This document shows, piece by piece, positions 1 to 11,679 of a DNA stretch of 64,000 nt (the stretch's first letter is position 1; every line of letters starts with the position of its first letter). Under the pieces are notes generated by a model, which was not told the origin of the DNA, did not search any database, and saw nothing but the letters and a program-made list of their open reading frames with translations. The stretch comes from Epiperipatus broadwayi. Taxonomy: Eukaryota > Onychophora > Udeonychophora > Euonychophora > Peripatidae. Position numbers and translations under genes: made by a program. Where the stretch lies: contig JAQFVV010000036.1 in assembly GCA_028023455.1 (NCBI GenBank), positions 5,577,576 to 5,641,575 of the forward strand, written 5' to 3'.

Positions 1-429
1 AATTTAATTACAAAATAGTGATAATAATAAAATACCTTTATAAGTTTAATTTATTTACTACTAAAAAATTAATTTAAAAAATCTTATTACATTGATAAAC
101 AAACTTTTAAAAGTTAGAAAATGAAAGATGAGGAAAAATGGAAGAAAACATCGAAGCATGCAGAGGAAAGAAGAAGAGGACCACCATCACAAAGCTAAAG
201 GAGAAAATATATATATATATGAAAAAGAAAGATTAATAAAGCATGCAAATGAAAAGGAAAAACAACAAGCAATAAATACACCAATTTTTATATAAATTCA
301 AATAAGATTAATGCTAAAATAATATTTTATACAATCGTATATAAATATAAAAACCTTTTAGTGTGCCTCTTTCTCAATCAAGTTTCGGATCATCTGATCT
401 ATCCAATCATGGTGCTCATTAAATATTGG

Positions 430-570
430 GTGCTCTTTTAGTATGCGATCTCCACCATTTTGAATTTTTTTCACATACTTTTTTATCACTTAGATGTGTT
501 AGATGATGTTTTTGATCATTTTTGAAATTCAAAATAGTGGAGATCACATAATAAAAAAGCATCAAATATT
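430..570. repeat. small foldback related to the 4.9-6.26 kb element
   Basis: Inverted repeat: a left arm with GCGATCTCCACCATTTTGAA near 443 is answered by TTGAAATTCAAAATAGTGG near 521. The same arm sequence forms the ends of the large foldback at 4898-6256, so this is a shorter, diverged member of that family. Bases 1-430 and 570-1070 otherwise hold only AT-rich unique-looking sequence with short (TA) runs. Confidence 0.6.
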
Positions 571-1069
571 CTATAGGGATGTCTTATAAATATAGTGTGA
601 TCTCGGTGATAAATAAATTAATGCACAAAATAACATTGTATATAATTATTAAATCTACAAACTATTTAAATCAATACATTTAGTATTGATCAGAACTGCT
701 AACTTTTAAATTAAAAATTGAATTTATATCAATTAATTTACATTATTATAATTTAACTGCAACTATCAATTAACTCATATACATGTGTACATATATATAT
801 ATATATTAATGTGACAGTTTACAAGGTAAATTTGGGAACGACCATAAAAAATATTGAAATATATAACTATCAAATACTTCAGTAAAATATAATATATACA
901 CACACCTAATATTAATTTTGCATTAAGAATTAGAAATAAAAATATTAATGCGAAGATTCTTTATAACTATATATATATAATATTTATATGTAACAAAACT
1001 GAACTTCACTGTCATTCATTTAAAATATCAAGGGTTATATACTATTTAAACATGAATATATACCAAATT

Positions 1070-2930
1070 ATATCATCATTATCATTTTCAACCATTATCG
1101 ATCTACTGCAGAATGAAGGACTCTCCAAATTCAATCCATCTTCTCCAATCTCTAGCCTTTCTTTTCCACATCACCTCAACACACTTAACTCATTTCATCC
1201 ATTCATCTCATATGTGGTCTCTTTCTAGGTCATAAACAATCTCTTGAAATCTGATTTAAGATTTCACCTGTCCCTCTATTATCATCCCTTCTAACAATAT
1301 GTCAAGCCTATTCCATTTCAGTCTCTTAATTCTTTCAATATTGTCAGTAACACCTGTTTGTTCTCTACCCATGTATTTCATTTTCAATATATTCTTTCTA
1401 TTCCTAACATGCAACTCTCCATACTTCTTTGAGTGGTCTGAAGTCTCTGTATTCCTCTTCCATTAAATGTCCAAGTCTCACAATCTATAAGTAAGAATTG
1501 ATAAAACACATTTATTGAAAAACTTTTCTTTTTAAACACATAAGCATATTTCTTTTTAATAATAACTTGTTTCTACCAAAAGCACTTCAATAAAGTTTAA
1601 TTCCTTGATTAATTTTATGCATTATGTTTTCCATCTCAATATCAACTTTTATTTTCATGTTTTGAGAAAATCCATTGAACATTATTTTAGTATTTTTAAC
1701 ATTTACATTTAGTCATACTTTCTGAATTTCATCTGATATTTCGGGCAACATTTGCTGTAGCACTGAAGCATTATTTGCAAAAACAACTACATCATTTACA
1801 AAAATCTAGATTACTTAAATAATCCCCATTTACTTGTATTTCTTTCACTTCCCATTTTATTTCACAAAAGGTTTCTTGCAACACTGCTATAAAAAGTTTT
1901 GGAGATTTAGAATAACCCTGCCATACACCCTACTCAATGTTAATCTTTTTAGTATCATTATGTAATCTAGTTGTTGCTGATAGATTTTTATAAATACTCT
2001 TCAGAATATAACAATATTCTGTGCCTATACCTTGATGATCCATTGCTTCAATCACTGAAGAAATGCTTAGAGAATCAGCTTTTTTATAATCTACAAATCC
2101 AAAGCATAATGACAACTCATATTTATTGGCCCATTCTATAACTTTTCTCAATACTTGGATATGATGTACTGTTCTAAAACTACTTTTATACACGGGGTTG
2201 TTCTTTGTGTTGGTTAAAATCCAGAGTTCACTGTAGATGAGTTGTAATCATTTTGATAAAAAAATTGTATAGAACTGATAAAAGATAAATCAATCTGTAA
2301 TTTCTATTTAGTATATAACTTTGGCTTTTTTTTTATTTATTCACCTGCTTCTTTTAAGATCTCAATTATAATTCCATCATTAGCTGCAGCTTTTCCCTTC
2401 TTCACAAATTTAATTGCAGGTCTCACTTCTTCATTTAAAATCCTGGACAATTCAAAAGATATAGTAATTTTAGAAGATACTTTTCCTTGTTCTCAATTGC
2501 TATATAATTCTTGATAGAATTCTTCTACCATTTCATGATGTCAAATCTTTTTAGTAATAGTTCCATATTTGTTTCTTCTTGCAGAAATAAGATTCCTATC
2601 AATACCAAGTTGTTGTTTTACACTCTTCAGACTTTTATTCTTTATTATAGCTTTCCTTGCCAGTTCACATTTATATTTTCTTATATCATTGTCAACTCTT
2701 TTTTGCATCATTTTACAAAATTTTAGATATTCAATTTTTCTTAATGCATCATTATTATATACTTTCATATTCCTTTACTTCTTCATAAAGTGTCTTGTTT
2801 CAGTAGAAATTTTACTGTTCAATTGCTGCTTTTTTATATTGGCTATCTCTGTTACAGTTTTAAAAGGATTATCATTTATCTTCCTATTGATTTTCAAAAT
2901 TTGTTAATATGTGAAAACGATATGCACATC
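1070..2930 (-). pseudogene. decayed RTE-clade LINE, 5' truncated
   Basis: Minus-strand reading gives, in order, an RTE-type linker (open 2768-2541, with KISTETRHFMKK just upstream after a stop), the fingers/palm start (open 2193-1930, FRTVHHIQVLRKVIEW and FGFVDYKKADS), then GVWQGYSKSPKLFIAVLQ and a degraded FADD box that reads FVNDVVVFANN across a frameshift near 1800. The 3' end is an ATGATG-rich tail near 1070-1085. The endonuclease domain is missing, and stops and frameshifts separate the blocks, so this copy cannot encode an active polymerase. The order and wording of the motifs fit the RTE clade rather than CR1 or L1. A short 3'-end copy of the same family lies at 38596-38735. Confidence 0.8.
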
Positions 2931-4157
2931 TAATTTAAATCCATTGGAATATCATTATTTTATGTTCTAAAAAAAGATTTTGACTTTCTTTTCCATTTCT
3001 TGGAATCATAGACAAATCAATTGGTAACATGACTATAGATCTACTAAGTAGATATGACACTATTCTTCACTAGTTTGTAAAGCAAGAATGAAAATTTTCT
3101 AAAACTCATATCACTTGACAAATATTTGACAAACTGAGTAATATTTTTTTCTGCAGTTCCTTAGGGAGGGGGGTTAGAGGAAATATAAATATTTAATGGT
3201 TAATTTTATATTTTTACTTACATAAAAAATAAAAGTTAAGTGTTAGTGACCGAGTGGTTAGCACTAGCTGATGCTTTGACATATAAAGTAAAAAGTTGTT
3301 GTTTTTTTAGGGGGAGAAAAATTATTGAAAAAAACATTAAAAGCAACTATTATGCATAATGGACTAACCACATGGTACTATTTAATTCCTAAATTAATTG
3401 AATATGGACACAAATTTAAAAGGGTACAGAATTTAGCTCCAGTAAATGCCTCAATAAGTTGTAACACAAATATTTTTTATTAATAATATTAATGGCATTG
3501 TCCCAATATGTCTAAATACAATTATATACATTCTTATTATTATCACACAAAAAATTGTTACTATTATATTTGTGATCCAAATTCTTGCATTCACAATACT
3601 ATGGAATGTTTTCTCTTTTTTTTTGGTACACAATTATTTATCTCTAAAAACGGATATTGTATATTTAAGTTTCTTCTAGAAAACTTTTACTTCATACCTT
3701 AGGTTTTGTTTGTATCTTGTAAATATTTGAAGTAATCAATTAGAATAGATATTTTGGTTGTTTTTAAGAAACAATATTTAACTTATCTTTTAATTGCTTA
3801 TTTTCAAATTTCTCTGTACATGAAGGTTAACTTAATATTTTCCTTACTATTCAGTTTTGTAAATCATTCTAATGTCTATTTTAATGATTAGTCCATTTGA
3901 AAACAATTAATTGTATATATTACAAATTATGCATAACATAAGATTTATGAGTATTTCAATAAGTTCAGTCTGTGTTTATCAACATCAATTAATATAAATA
4001 CTTACATTTCATTGCAGGTTGCCCAAAACATAACTTACAATTATTATGTATTATTACTTTTTCATTTATATTTGTAATAAATTAGCAAAACATTTTTAAC
4101 ATTGCAACCAAAAAGGTTTTATTGTTTTGTTCTTATGAATCGGTTTCTTTTTTGTAG
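2931..4157. other. AT-rich stretch without recognisable genes
   Basis: Apart from the SINE-D remnant at 3236-3300, this interval shows only AT-rich sequence, short homopolymers and a G-run near 3166. I see no exon with paired splice sites before 4158. Confidence 0.5.
3236..3300 (+). repeat. internally deleted SINE-D copy
   Basis: AGTGTTAGTGACCGAGTGG carries the tRNA A-box-like segment of family D and is followed directly by GATGCTTTGACATATAAAG, the family's 3' end. The B-box part is missing, so the copy has lost about 40 bp internally. Confidence 0.6.
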
Positions 4158-4222
4158 ATGCAGACGAATGTGTTTCCAATGTGGTACACTGTAATCATAG
4201 CTCTCAGCTATGTCTAAAAAAA
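4158..4222 (+). CDS. candidate exon: first half of a calcium-binding EGF domain
   Basis: A strong acceptor (GGTTTCTTTTTTGTAG) precedes 65 bp that read, after completion of the first codon by an upstream G, DADECVSNVVHCNHSSQLC followed by LKK. A possible donor GTAATT follows at 4223. D-x-D-E-C, C-x6-C-x6-C and the position of the Asp residues match the start of EGF_CA domains, which bind calcium in extracellular or membrane proteins. The exon would start in phase 1 and end in phase 0. No companion exon for the second half (C-x-C-x-G) is visible nearby, so it is either an exon with large introns or an isolated pseudo-exon. No gene name can be given. Confidence 0.4.
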
Positions 4223-4688
4223 GTAATTCATTTACATGAGGAAAAATAATAAAACCTTTTCTGTTGCAGACATTAAAAACATTTTGCTAATTTATTAATC
4301 ATAATGTATTAGGATGTGAACATATTACTTTTATTGATTAGTTTGTATAACAAACACACAACATAAATTCAACTTCTTGTTCTTTTACTGTGTCTTTTAT
4401 TTATTTTGTTAATTACAATAGCCATACTTACCAAAGGCCATTAATAAACAAAAGGCTTTAATCACTATTTAGTAAATTGTGGTAGCTAACATAAATCATA
4501 CAATGTTATTTAGGAGAAAAAAACTTTTTCAAATAATTGTTATTGTCAAAATTATCTATAAACGAATGTACAAATGTTAATTTTGTTAATATACATTTTA
4601 TCATTATAAGAGATTATATTGTATAATAGTGCAAAAAACTCAAGTCAGATGTCACATGACCTAATTTAATAAGCTTATATTTACAAAC

Positions 4689-4875
4689 GTTATATATAGA
4701 GTTTGCAAAACAAGCTCTTAAAAAGCTTTGTACTACTGGTGTCCTCAGTGAGGTGCTAGGATATTCAAGCATATCCTAGCATCTCACTGGGGATGCCAGT
4801 AGCAGAAATCGGTCTAAGGTTGGGGATATTCTACAAAGCTTGTTAAGAGCTTGTTTTGCAAGCTCTATATATAAC
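4689..4875. repeat. 187-bp hairpin (MITE-like palindrome)
   Basis: The arms GTTATATATAGAG...TTTGCAAAACAAGCTCTTA and TAAGAGCTTGTTTTGCAA...CTCTATATATAAC are near-perfect inverted copies, continuing to an inner hairpin (GGTGCTAGGATAT / ATATCCTAGCATC) around a 6-nt loop near 4770. No coding sequence. It abuts the next foldback element. Confidence 0.8.
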
Positions 4876-4897
4876 ATTTTATGATATATAAAAAAAT

Positions 4898-6256
4898 TTT
4901 GGTGCAAATTTAGTACGCGATCTCTGCCATTTTGAATTTCAAAGTCGACCAAAAACATCGTCTGACACATCTAAGTAATAAAAAAGTACGCGAAAACGAA
5001 AACCTTACAAAATAGATATGAGATTGCATATTTAAAAAAAAAGTAAGGCCAAAACAATATGCGTTGACATGATGGGGAGGGGGCATAAGAAAAGAAATTT
5101 TAAAAAAAAACTTTTAAATCTTGTTACTTTTAAGTTTAAAATTTAAGAGGTTTTGCTCTGCTCTCCTTCAAGAGGGGAAAACAAAGAATTTAATTTCCCT
5201 CATCATTCAAAGTAAACTATAAAAAATCCATTTTATAACTTTTTATACATTCTAAAATTAGTGAAATAAAGTTAAGCCAGTAAATATATATATACAGTCT
5301 AGTTTAAGCAGTCTATAATAGCGGTATTCATATGAAAACTAAATAATCTTTAATAAATTAGCTGAAATTAATATTATTTTTGCAAACTAGGCTGTATATA
5401 TATATATACTGGCTTAACTTTATTTCACTAATTTTAGAATCTATAAAAAGTTATAAAGTGTTTGTTTTCCCCTCTTGAGGGAGAGCACAGCAAAACTTCT
5501 TACATTTTAAACTCAACATACATTAAAAATCCGAAAAAATGTTTCTTCTTTTCTTTAAAAAATATAGTCCATAAAAACCAATATTTATCAAATATAGATT
5601 CACCAACCAATTTCTTTAAAAAACTTGCTCTTTATTTAACTATATAAAATTTACATTCAATAAGCAACGTTTCGACTATTTCAATCCTTATAGTCTTTTT
5701 CAAGCCACTTCCCCAAAAATCCAACAAAAAAAATCTCAAAGAAATAAAAACCCTTTTTATATTTGATAAATATTGGTTTAAACTCAACAATAACTAGATT
5801 TAAAAGTTTTTTTTTTTTTAAAGTTTCTCCCCCCCCCCCCAATCATGTCAAAGCATATTGTTTAGATTCTAAAAAATATGTATTAAATTTAACGAAGGAT
5901 GGCTAACATTTATTAAGTTTTAGTTTGACTTTTATATATATACCTTCGATTTTTCACGTTTTGGCCTTACTTTTTTTTTAATATGCGATATCATATCTAT
6001 TTTATAAGGTTTTCGTTTTTTTTTTTTTTTTGCGTTTTCGCGTATAAGTTTTAGTTTGACTTTTATATATATATACCTTCCATTTTTTACGTTTTGGCCT
6101 TACTTTTTTTTTAAATATGCAATCTCATATCTATTTTGTAAGATTTTCGTTTTTTTACGTTTTCGCTACTTTTTTATCACTTAGATGTTCAGACGATGTT
6201 TTTGGTCGATTTTGAAATTCAAAATGGCAGAGATCGCGTACTAAATTTGCACCAAA
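4898..6256. mobile_element. 1.36-kb foldback element with nested inverted repeats
   Basis: The ends are ~160-bp inverted repeats (TTTTGGTGCAAATTTAGTAC at the left, its complement at 6237-6256), including AAAACATCGTCTGACAC and a block reading AAGTAAGGCCAAAAC. Inside is a second palindrome (about 5155-5290 against 5389-5505, containing GTTAAGCCAGTAAATATATA). The right flank holds a 121-bp tandem duplication starting near 5925 and 6046. There is no transposase reading frame, so it is non-autonomous. A target duplication cannot be decided in the flanking A/T runs. Confidence 0.75.
5664..5706 (-). ncRNA. degenerate hammerhead-like motif inside the foldback
   Basis: On the minus strand, GGCTTGAAAAAGACTATAAG is followed by GATTGAAATAGTCGAAACG. 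The two parts form a 6-bp stem (GACTAT/ATAGTC) and end in GAAACGTTGC, the layout of a hammerhead core with stem II and GAAA. The expected CTGATGA is changed to TTGAAAA, so catalysis is unlikely. Penelope-like elements and some SINE-like satellites are known to carry such motifs. Confidence 0.3.
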
Positions 6257-8655
6257 ATAAAAATTTCTGTCTATCAACATGGATATGGAGATATAGATGT
6301 TTTATATCTCTAGCTTACTTAATGAATGGAGTATACATATAAAATAAGATTTTATTGGTGAATATCTGTAATATAAGCAAATTTGAGATATAGAATGCAT
6401 TGATAAAAATTGGAAAGAACATTATATATTTTTTTTTGTTATATTAACGTCAATATGATTTAGAAGAAAAGGAAATTGTGATTAATATCGTTAATATTTT
6501 AGTAAGACCATCTTACACAGTATAAAAACATCAGTGAAATATATATTTATATTCTTTAATTAATTAAGTAATAATCAAAATAAATCAATTTATTTATTTA
6601 ATATCCATAACGTATTTTTTTAACTGCAATAATAGTTCAACTTTCTCTGTTTGTTATTATTAATCATGTTAAAAACAAAAGAATTCATTTTACTTGTTTT
6701 AAAAATAATGACTAGTACATTTTAAATATAACAAAAATCTGAAGTAAACGTGAAATTAATAGCTTGTGATTTTACAAACCAACTAATAAATTATTATAAT
6801 TCACAAGTCGGATTTCTAAAAAATCATTTTAATTAACTTGGCTTTATTAATAATTACAAATATCACTGCTAATATTAATATTAGTTCTTTTATCATTTAA
6901 GAATTTGGAGATCAGATATTTTTTTACCTGATTGAAAAATTGATATTGTTACAAAAAATGATCCTTGACTGCAAAATTGTTAAAATGAATTCAAGTATCT
7001 TGCTTATTGATACAGAAAGGTATTCGAGCTAATTTATCTGTGAATAAGTTTATAAATTCTGATCATTATATATTTAATAGTTTAAATATATTTAATGATG
7101 TTATTTTGTATTTAATGCTCTTTTGATAATAACAAGAATATTAAAAATAATTACACTATTTATAAAACTGTCAATTTATAGCTCTACAAAGAGGTACAGG
7201 TTAAATATTTTTTACTAAAAAAAAAACTGACTTTCAAGATTTTCAATTTGTCAAAAACAGTTCTATTAAGAATCAGTTTGAGATTTAAAAGCTATCACTT
7301 TCTAAAGAAAGTTTATTTTTAAAATAAATCCTTACAAGATTAATTTTCAACTGTCAAAGAAGTAATAGAATTATCTATTGGCAATGTTATACCAACATAA
7401 CCTTTAACACTTTTTACATCACTCTTTTTATTTCTTATCTTCAGAACACACTTAAATTATGACCTCATGCAATTATTAGCCACATATTATATCTTAGAAG
7501 TCAATTAGCTTCTTAAGATGTTTTTTTTTTATTATGTGGAATATTATAAAAGAGACTCTGATATTAAAAAAAAAAACGGTTATTTAAAAACATTTTTTTC
7601 TCCATTTTGAAATATTATTTTCGTAAAGTATTAAATTTGGCAAAGTCTATTGTTTTTAGTTTAATTTACAAAAAAGGATAAATGAGATTGTCAAACACTT
7701 ATGTAAGTATTTGTAACACTTTTCTCTTTTAATCTTATCACCAATGAGCAGTCTTATCCTCATTGAACTACTCAACTATTAAAACACAGACAACAACGAA
7801 TCGTTATAATAGGTAAAAGTAAACACCATACAGGCTTTCAGCTAATAAATGGTGAGAGTTTGACGGTATCTATCTTTGACGTTTATATTTTTAGATAGAT
7901 ATATATTAACTGAGTTTCATTAGGTGGTTAGCTAAGTTAGCTATTAAACTTGATATTCAAAAAAAAAAAATCCAAATAAGCTTTATTGCCAATAATTGGC
8001 CTAAGAATAAGCTAGCAAGTCATCTTATTGTTGATTGGAAAGTGGGTATCTAGCTAATTTTAATTACACAGTATAATTAAGAAATGTATATATATAAACA
8101 ATATAAAGTCATCAATTAGAATCTGCCTAATCTGATGAGTATTGTATCCTCCTTTTCTTACAAATAATCTAACAAAATGTAATTTCTGGAATGGTTTATT
8201 TAAAAAGTTTATCTTTCATATATTATATGCAATCTAATGTTTACTTGCTACATTTTAGAAAAGAATAAACAAATAATAAATTATTAAAGAGTAGTCAATT
8301 AATATTTATACTAATAGAAACACTAAAAATATATTAATCAATAAATATAAGCTCAGAGGAAAGTATTTGTTATTGTACTGAAATGTCAGCTATTTAGCTA
8401 TTATATTTTTATTCCATGAAAGCTCCAGGTAATAATACTATGAATATATTAATTAATTAATATATATATATAAGTTTATTTAACTTTGCTTACTATAAAA
8501 AATGTGGTGTAACAGTACAACAACTATGTGCCATGGTTGCAACCTGGGCTTGAATACTGTCCGAATAAATCTGATTTTTTTTCCAATAGGCAAAGTAAAA
8601 TAATGGTGGGCAATTGTCTTTCTTCTCATTGTTATTCTGTGCAAAACAATTTGAT
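6257..8655. other. AT-rich stretch without recognisable genes
   Basis: About 2.4 kb of AT-rich sequence with homopolymer runs and short TA repeats. The 68-codon minus-strand frame at 8480-8686 overlaps the start of the palindromic SINE and has no recognisable domain. I find no convincing exon. Confidence 0.5.
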
Positions 8656-9150
8656 AAGATGTGATAGGTTGGACTATTTCCACCATCTATGAGTGAATGT
8701 TGAATGTATAGAAAATTTTAAACTTTATTTCAACTTTCCAAATGCAAACAACTTGTTAGTAATAACACACAAATAATTACACAACGTTTTGAATACTATT
8801 ATTCTCCACTCTTCTTCTGGTGTTGTTGATTTATATATGCACAGTGACTATATTTGCTTAGAAGTTGAACTCGCACCTTTAGATTCTTGAAATATCGAAT
8901 TTAAGGCAAACGTTCTACCAAATGAGCTAGCTATTCTGTCAAAGGCTTAAAATTTGACATTCAAGAATCTAAAGGTGCGAGTTCAACTTCTAAGTAAATA
9001 CTGTCATTGTGTATATATGGGCCAGCAACACCTATAGAAGAGTGGAGAATAATAATACTTGAAACATTGTGTAATTACTAACCTATGTTGTCTATTTGTC
9101 TGTTATTACTAACAAGTTGTTTGTATTTGGAAAGTTTTTAAATTTTTTTA
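8656..9150. repeat. SINE-A palindromic copy
   Basis: The left arm (8709-8935) and right arm (8938-9147) are inverted copies: AAGAATCTAAAGGTGCGAG occurs in both orientations, as does ACTAACAAGTTGTTTG. The arms meet at a tRNA-like segment (minus-strand AGCTAGCTCATTTGG A-box-like; GAGTTCAACTTC in the B-box position). The left end contains the family start (TTGGACTATTTCC near 8672). Older than the copies at 42 and 61 kb; no target duplication seen. Confidence 0.75.
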
Positions 9151-9240
9151 AGTTTGCGTATAATATCAAGAATTTTTTTTTCCTTTCTTAGTGAGATGTG
9201 AGAGTAAAACAATTCAAATATCAAATTTTAATTAAGCTAC

Positions 9241-9430
9241 CTGAGTCAGCTTCACTTGTCTTATCTGTGCTAGATTTGTTGTGTTGAGTGGTGGAACTGG
9301 AAGATCTATGGTGCTTGTGCAAAAAAGGAGCTGCACTATTGTCATCTCGAGCTGAAGGAGGAGCTGATGTCAGGGAGCTGGTAATGCTGGGCAGTCTTAT
9401 ATCCAAATGGGATCCTTTTTCTGTTACAAT
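9241..9430 (-). CDS. host-gene internal exon, Ser/Thr/His-rich protein segment
   Basis: On the minus strand a typical acceptor (TTATTATATTTTAG, cutting before 9430) and a donor (TCAG/GTAGCT, after 9241) enclose 190 bp open in one frame with much higher G+C than its surroundings. It starts in phase 0 and ends in phase 1. The product begins IVTEKGSHLDIRLPSITSS, continues SAPPSARDDNSAAPF and LHKHHRSSSS, then a Thr/Ser/Lys stretch ending TSEADSG. There are no cysteines or membrane segments. The composition suggests a disordered, possibly phosphorylated linker of an intracellular protein. I do not recognise the gene. Codon use and splice sites make this the best host coding sequence in the window, implying a minus-strand gene whose other exons lie outside or far away. 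Confidence 0.65.
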
Positions 9431-9579
9431 CTAAAATATAATAATAATTAATTATTTTAAAAAATGATAAAATATGATGTATGAAATCATAAACTTTAGC
9501 ACTTTTATTAATTAGTTGCAGAATAAACATTTTAAAATTAATTTATAAATATTTTTTAATGTGATTATATCATTTTTAT

Positions 9580-10027
9580 CCTGCCCATCCCTTTTCTATG
9601 TATTTAAATGGATAAGGTCCTTTACATGAGGGGTCAGAGTGACTTGAGGTCAATATGGGCATGGCAATAATATTGGCATCAGCATGAGATTTGGGCTTTT
9701 CAATTGCATGGATGGCTGATGAGTTGGAGATTGGAATAGATTGAAGCCTGTCCACTAAAGTATGATGATTTTCTATCTTAACATAAACTGAGCACTAATT
9801 ATATAGGAGTGTGGGGGGGTGATAATTTGGGCCAACTGATGAGTGCTGGTTCAGCACAAAATATGTATACTGGTGATTATTTATCTTTTGTACATGTGTG
9901 TGCTCAGGTGTATCAGTGGTATGAGATAGTGTGGATAGTTGAAGGGTGCTTGAAAGTCTGTGTTCAAATCCCCTATATTTACAATAAAGCACTAGGTATA
10001 TTAAGAATACCTGTACTTCAAATCTTA
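9580..10027 (+). repeat. SINE-C copy 1
   Basis: About 450 bp starting CCTGCCCATCCCTTTTCTATG and ending after TTCAAATCCCCTATATTTAC. The 3' half carries GGATAGTTGAAGGGTGCTTG and GTGTTCAAATCCCC, the latter a good tRNA B-box match. It is followed directly by a second copy in the same orientation, so the two form a short tandem. Open frames inside are by-products of low stop density. Confidence 0.7.
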
Positions 10028-10043
10028 CACATTAAACCTGCAT

Positions 10044-10608
10044 CCTGCCCATCCCTCTTCTATGTACTTAAATGGATAAAGTCCTGTACATGAGAGGATC
10101 AGAGTGACTTGAAGTCATCATGGGCATGGCAATATTTGCATCAGAAATGAGTGTGGGCTTTCCATCATCAGATTTTCAATGGTATAGATGGCTGTAGAGT
10201 TGGAGGTTGGAGTATATTGAAGGTTGTCTATTAAAGTGTGAAGATTTGGTCAAGCATTGTTAGCTGAGAGGTCAGCATAGCCACCTTGCAAGCTGTTGGA
10301 TGCATATGGTTGTTGCAGGTTTGTCTCCTGCCGATGCTATGACATATGATAAAAAAAGTATGAAGATTTGCTATCTTAATATAAACTGAGCATTGACTAT
10401 ATATATATGTGGGGAAAATGATAATCTGGACCAATTGATGAATGCTGATTCAGCACAAAATATGTATATTGGTGATTATTTTATCTTTTCTACATGTGTT
10501 TGGTCATGTGCATCAGTGATTTCAGATAGTGTGGATAGTTAAAGGATACTTGAAAGTCTGTGTTCAAATCCCCTATATATATTTAATAAGTGAAATGAAG
10601 ATAACTGT
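10044..10608 (+). repeat. SINE-C copy 2, interrupted by SINE-D
   Basis: Same order of blocks as copy 1 (CCTGCCCATCCCTCTTCTATG through GTGTTCAAATCCCC), with a clean 109-bp insertion at 10249-10357. The insertion is younger than the host copy. Confidence 0.7.
10236..10370 (+). mobile_element. SINE-D, ~109 bp, with 13-bp target duplication
   Basis: The insert 10249-10357 begins GTCAAGCATTGTTAGCTGAG and ends GCTATGACATATG plus an A-run. It is flanked by GTGTGAAGATTTG (10236-10248) and GTATGAAGATTTG (10358-10370), a 12-of-13 direct repeat. A-box-like TTAGCTGAGAGG and B-box-like GCAGGTTTGTCTCC show tRNA descent. The whole element is little longer than a tRNA with a variable arm and an A-rich tail; it encodes nothing and would need a LINE for mobility. 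Confidence 0.75.
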
Positions 10609-10794
10609 ATCTTCCAATGTGTTATATAACATAAATATAGTATTAAAAGACAGTATAAAACCACCTGGCCTTTAGAATATATAGGTATTTATGCTTAGTT
10701 TATTTATGTAATTTTAAATAAAAATGAATTTGATCTATTGGTTATATATAAAATCCAGACTTGATTCTTCGAATATTTACATTGTTATTCTATA

Positions 10795-10990
10795 TACTGT
10801 ACCGGTCAAAACATGTTTATCCATCTAACATGAGCTGGAACTCACAAAATGTACTTCAAACCCAGTCAAGCCCAAGATTTAGGTCAGGGACCAGCCTGGA
10901 TTTGAACCCACTCTCTAAGCGTTAGATCAAACACCTAATGAATAACATAATAGTGATGGCACATGAGAATTCATTTTAATCCGGCCGACT
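10795..10990 (-). repeat. tRNA-like SINE candidate (family E)
   Basis: The minus strand contains GTGGGTTCAAATCCAGG, a strong B-box, about 25 bases after TTGATCTAACGC. The local G+C is higher than the surroundings. Only one copy is visible, so family status rests on the tRNA-like motif alone. Confidence 0.4.
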
Positions 10991-11679
10991 AGCAAAGCTG
11001 AGCAAAACAATGAGACATCTATTACTATGACTAAACTAAAATATATATAAGCATGGCTGTACTATGTGGAAGTAGAGAAAAGAGGAATTTGAACTACTCA
11101 AATAAGTTAGACAATAAAAATATAGTTTAATATAATGACAACATTATTATACATTGTGACTTAATTATATACATTAGTGTGTGCGTGAATGAGCAAGCAG
11201 TAGATGATAACATAATGTCATTCACGCTATTATTTCTCATATGCTCCTTTATTAATTAGCTAAATAATATATTATAAATAAACACACATCTTTGGTGGGT
11301 CCAATATTAAGATACCAGTCGATTATTAGAAAGAATTCACATAAAATTGCTATTAACGCATTGGATTACGGTTCTGAAATGTGGTGACTAACATTATTTA
11401 GGAGAGTGTTCTAGGATTCATTACAGATATAATATAAACTATTTTCACGCCATTATGGTCATGAAAATAAATAAAAATATACATTTGAAAAACATATTTG
11501 ATAATATTTGGATCTATGACAAAATATTTAATGAACAATTATTTTAACAATATTAAGACGGACGCTTTATTTTTCCCAAGGCATATACTCTTAAATACAG
11601 AAATGTTACAATGGTGGGATTGTATAAGACTGAAATAAATTTAATTAATAAAACTAGTAGTAATTGGCATATATATATA
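10991..11679. other. AT-rich stretch, no recognisable genes
   Basis: No exon with splice sites, repeat family member or RNA gene was recognised between the family E candidate and the mosaic repeat. Confidence 0.4.
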
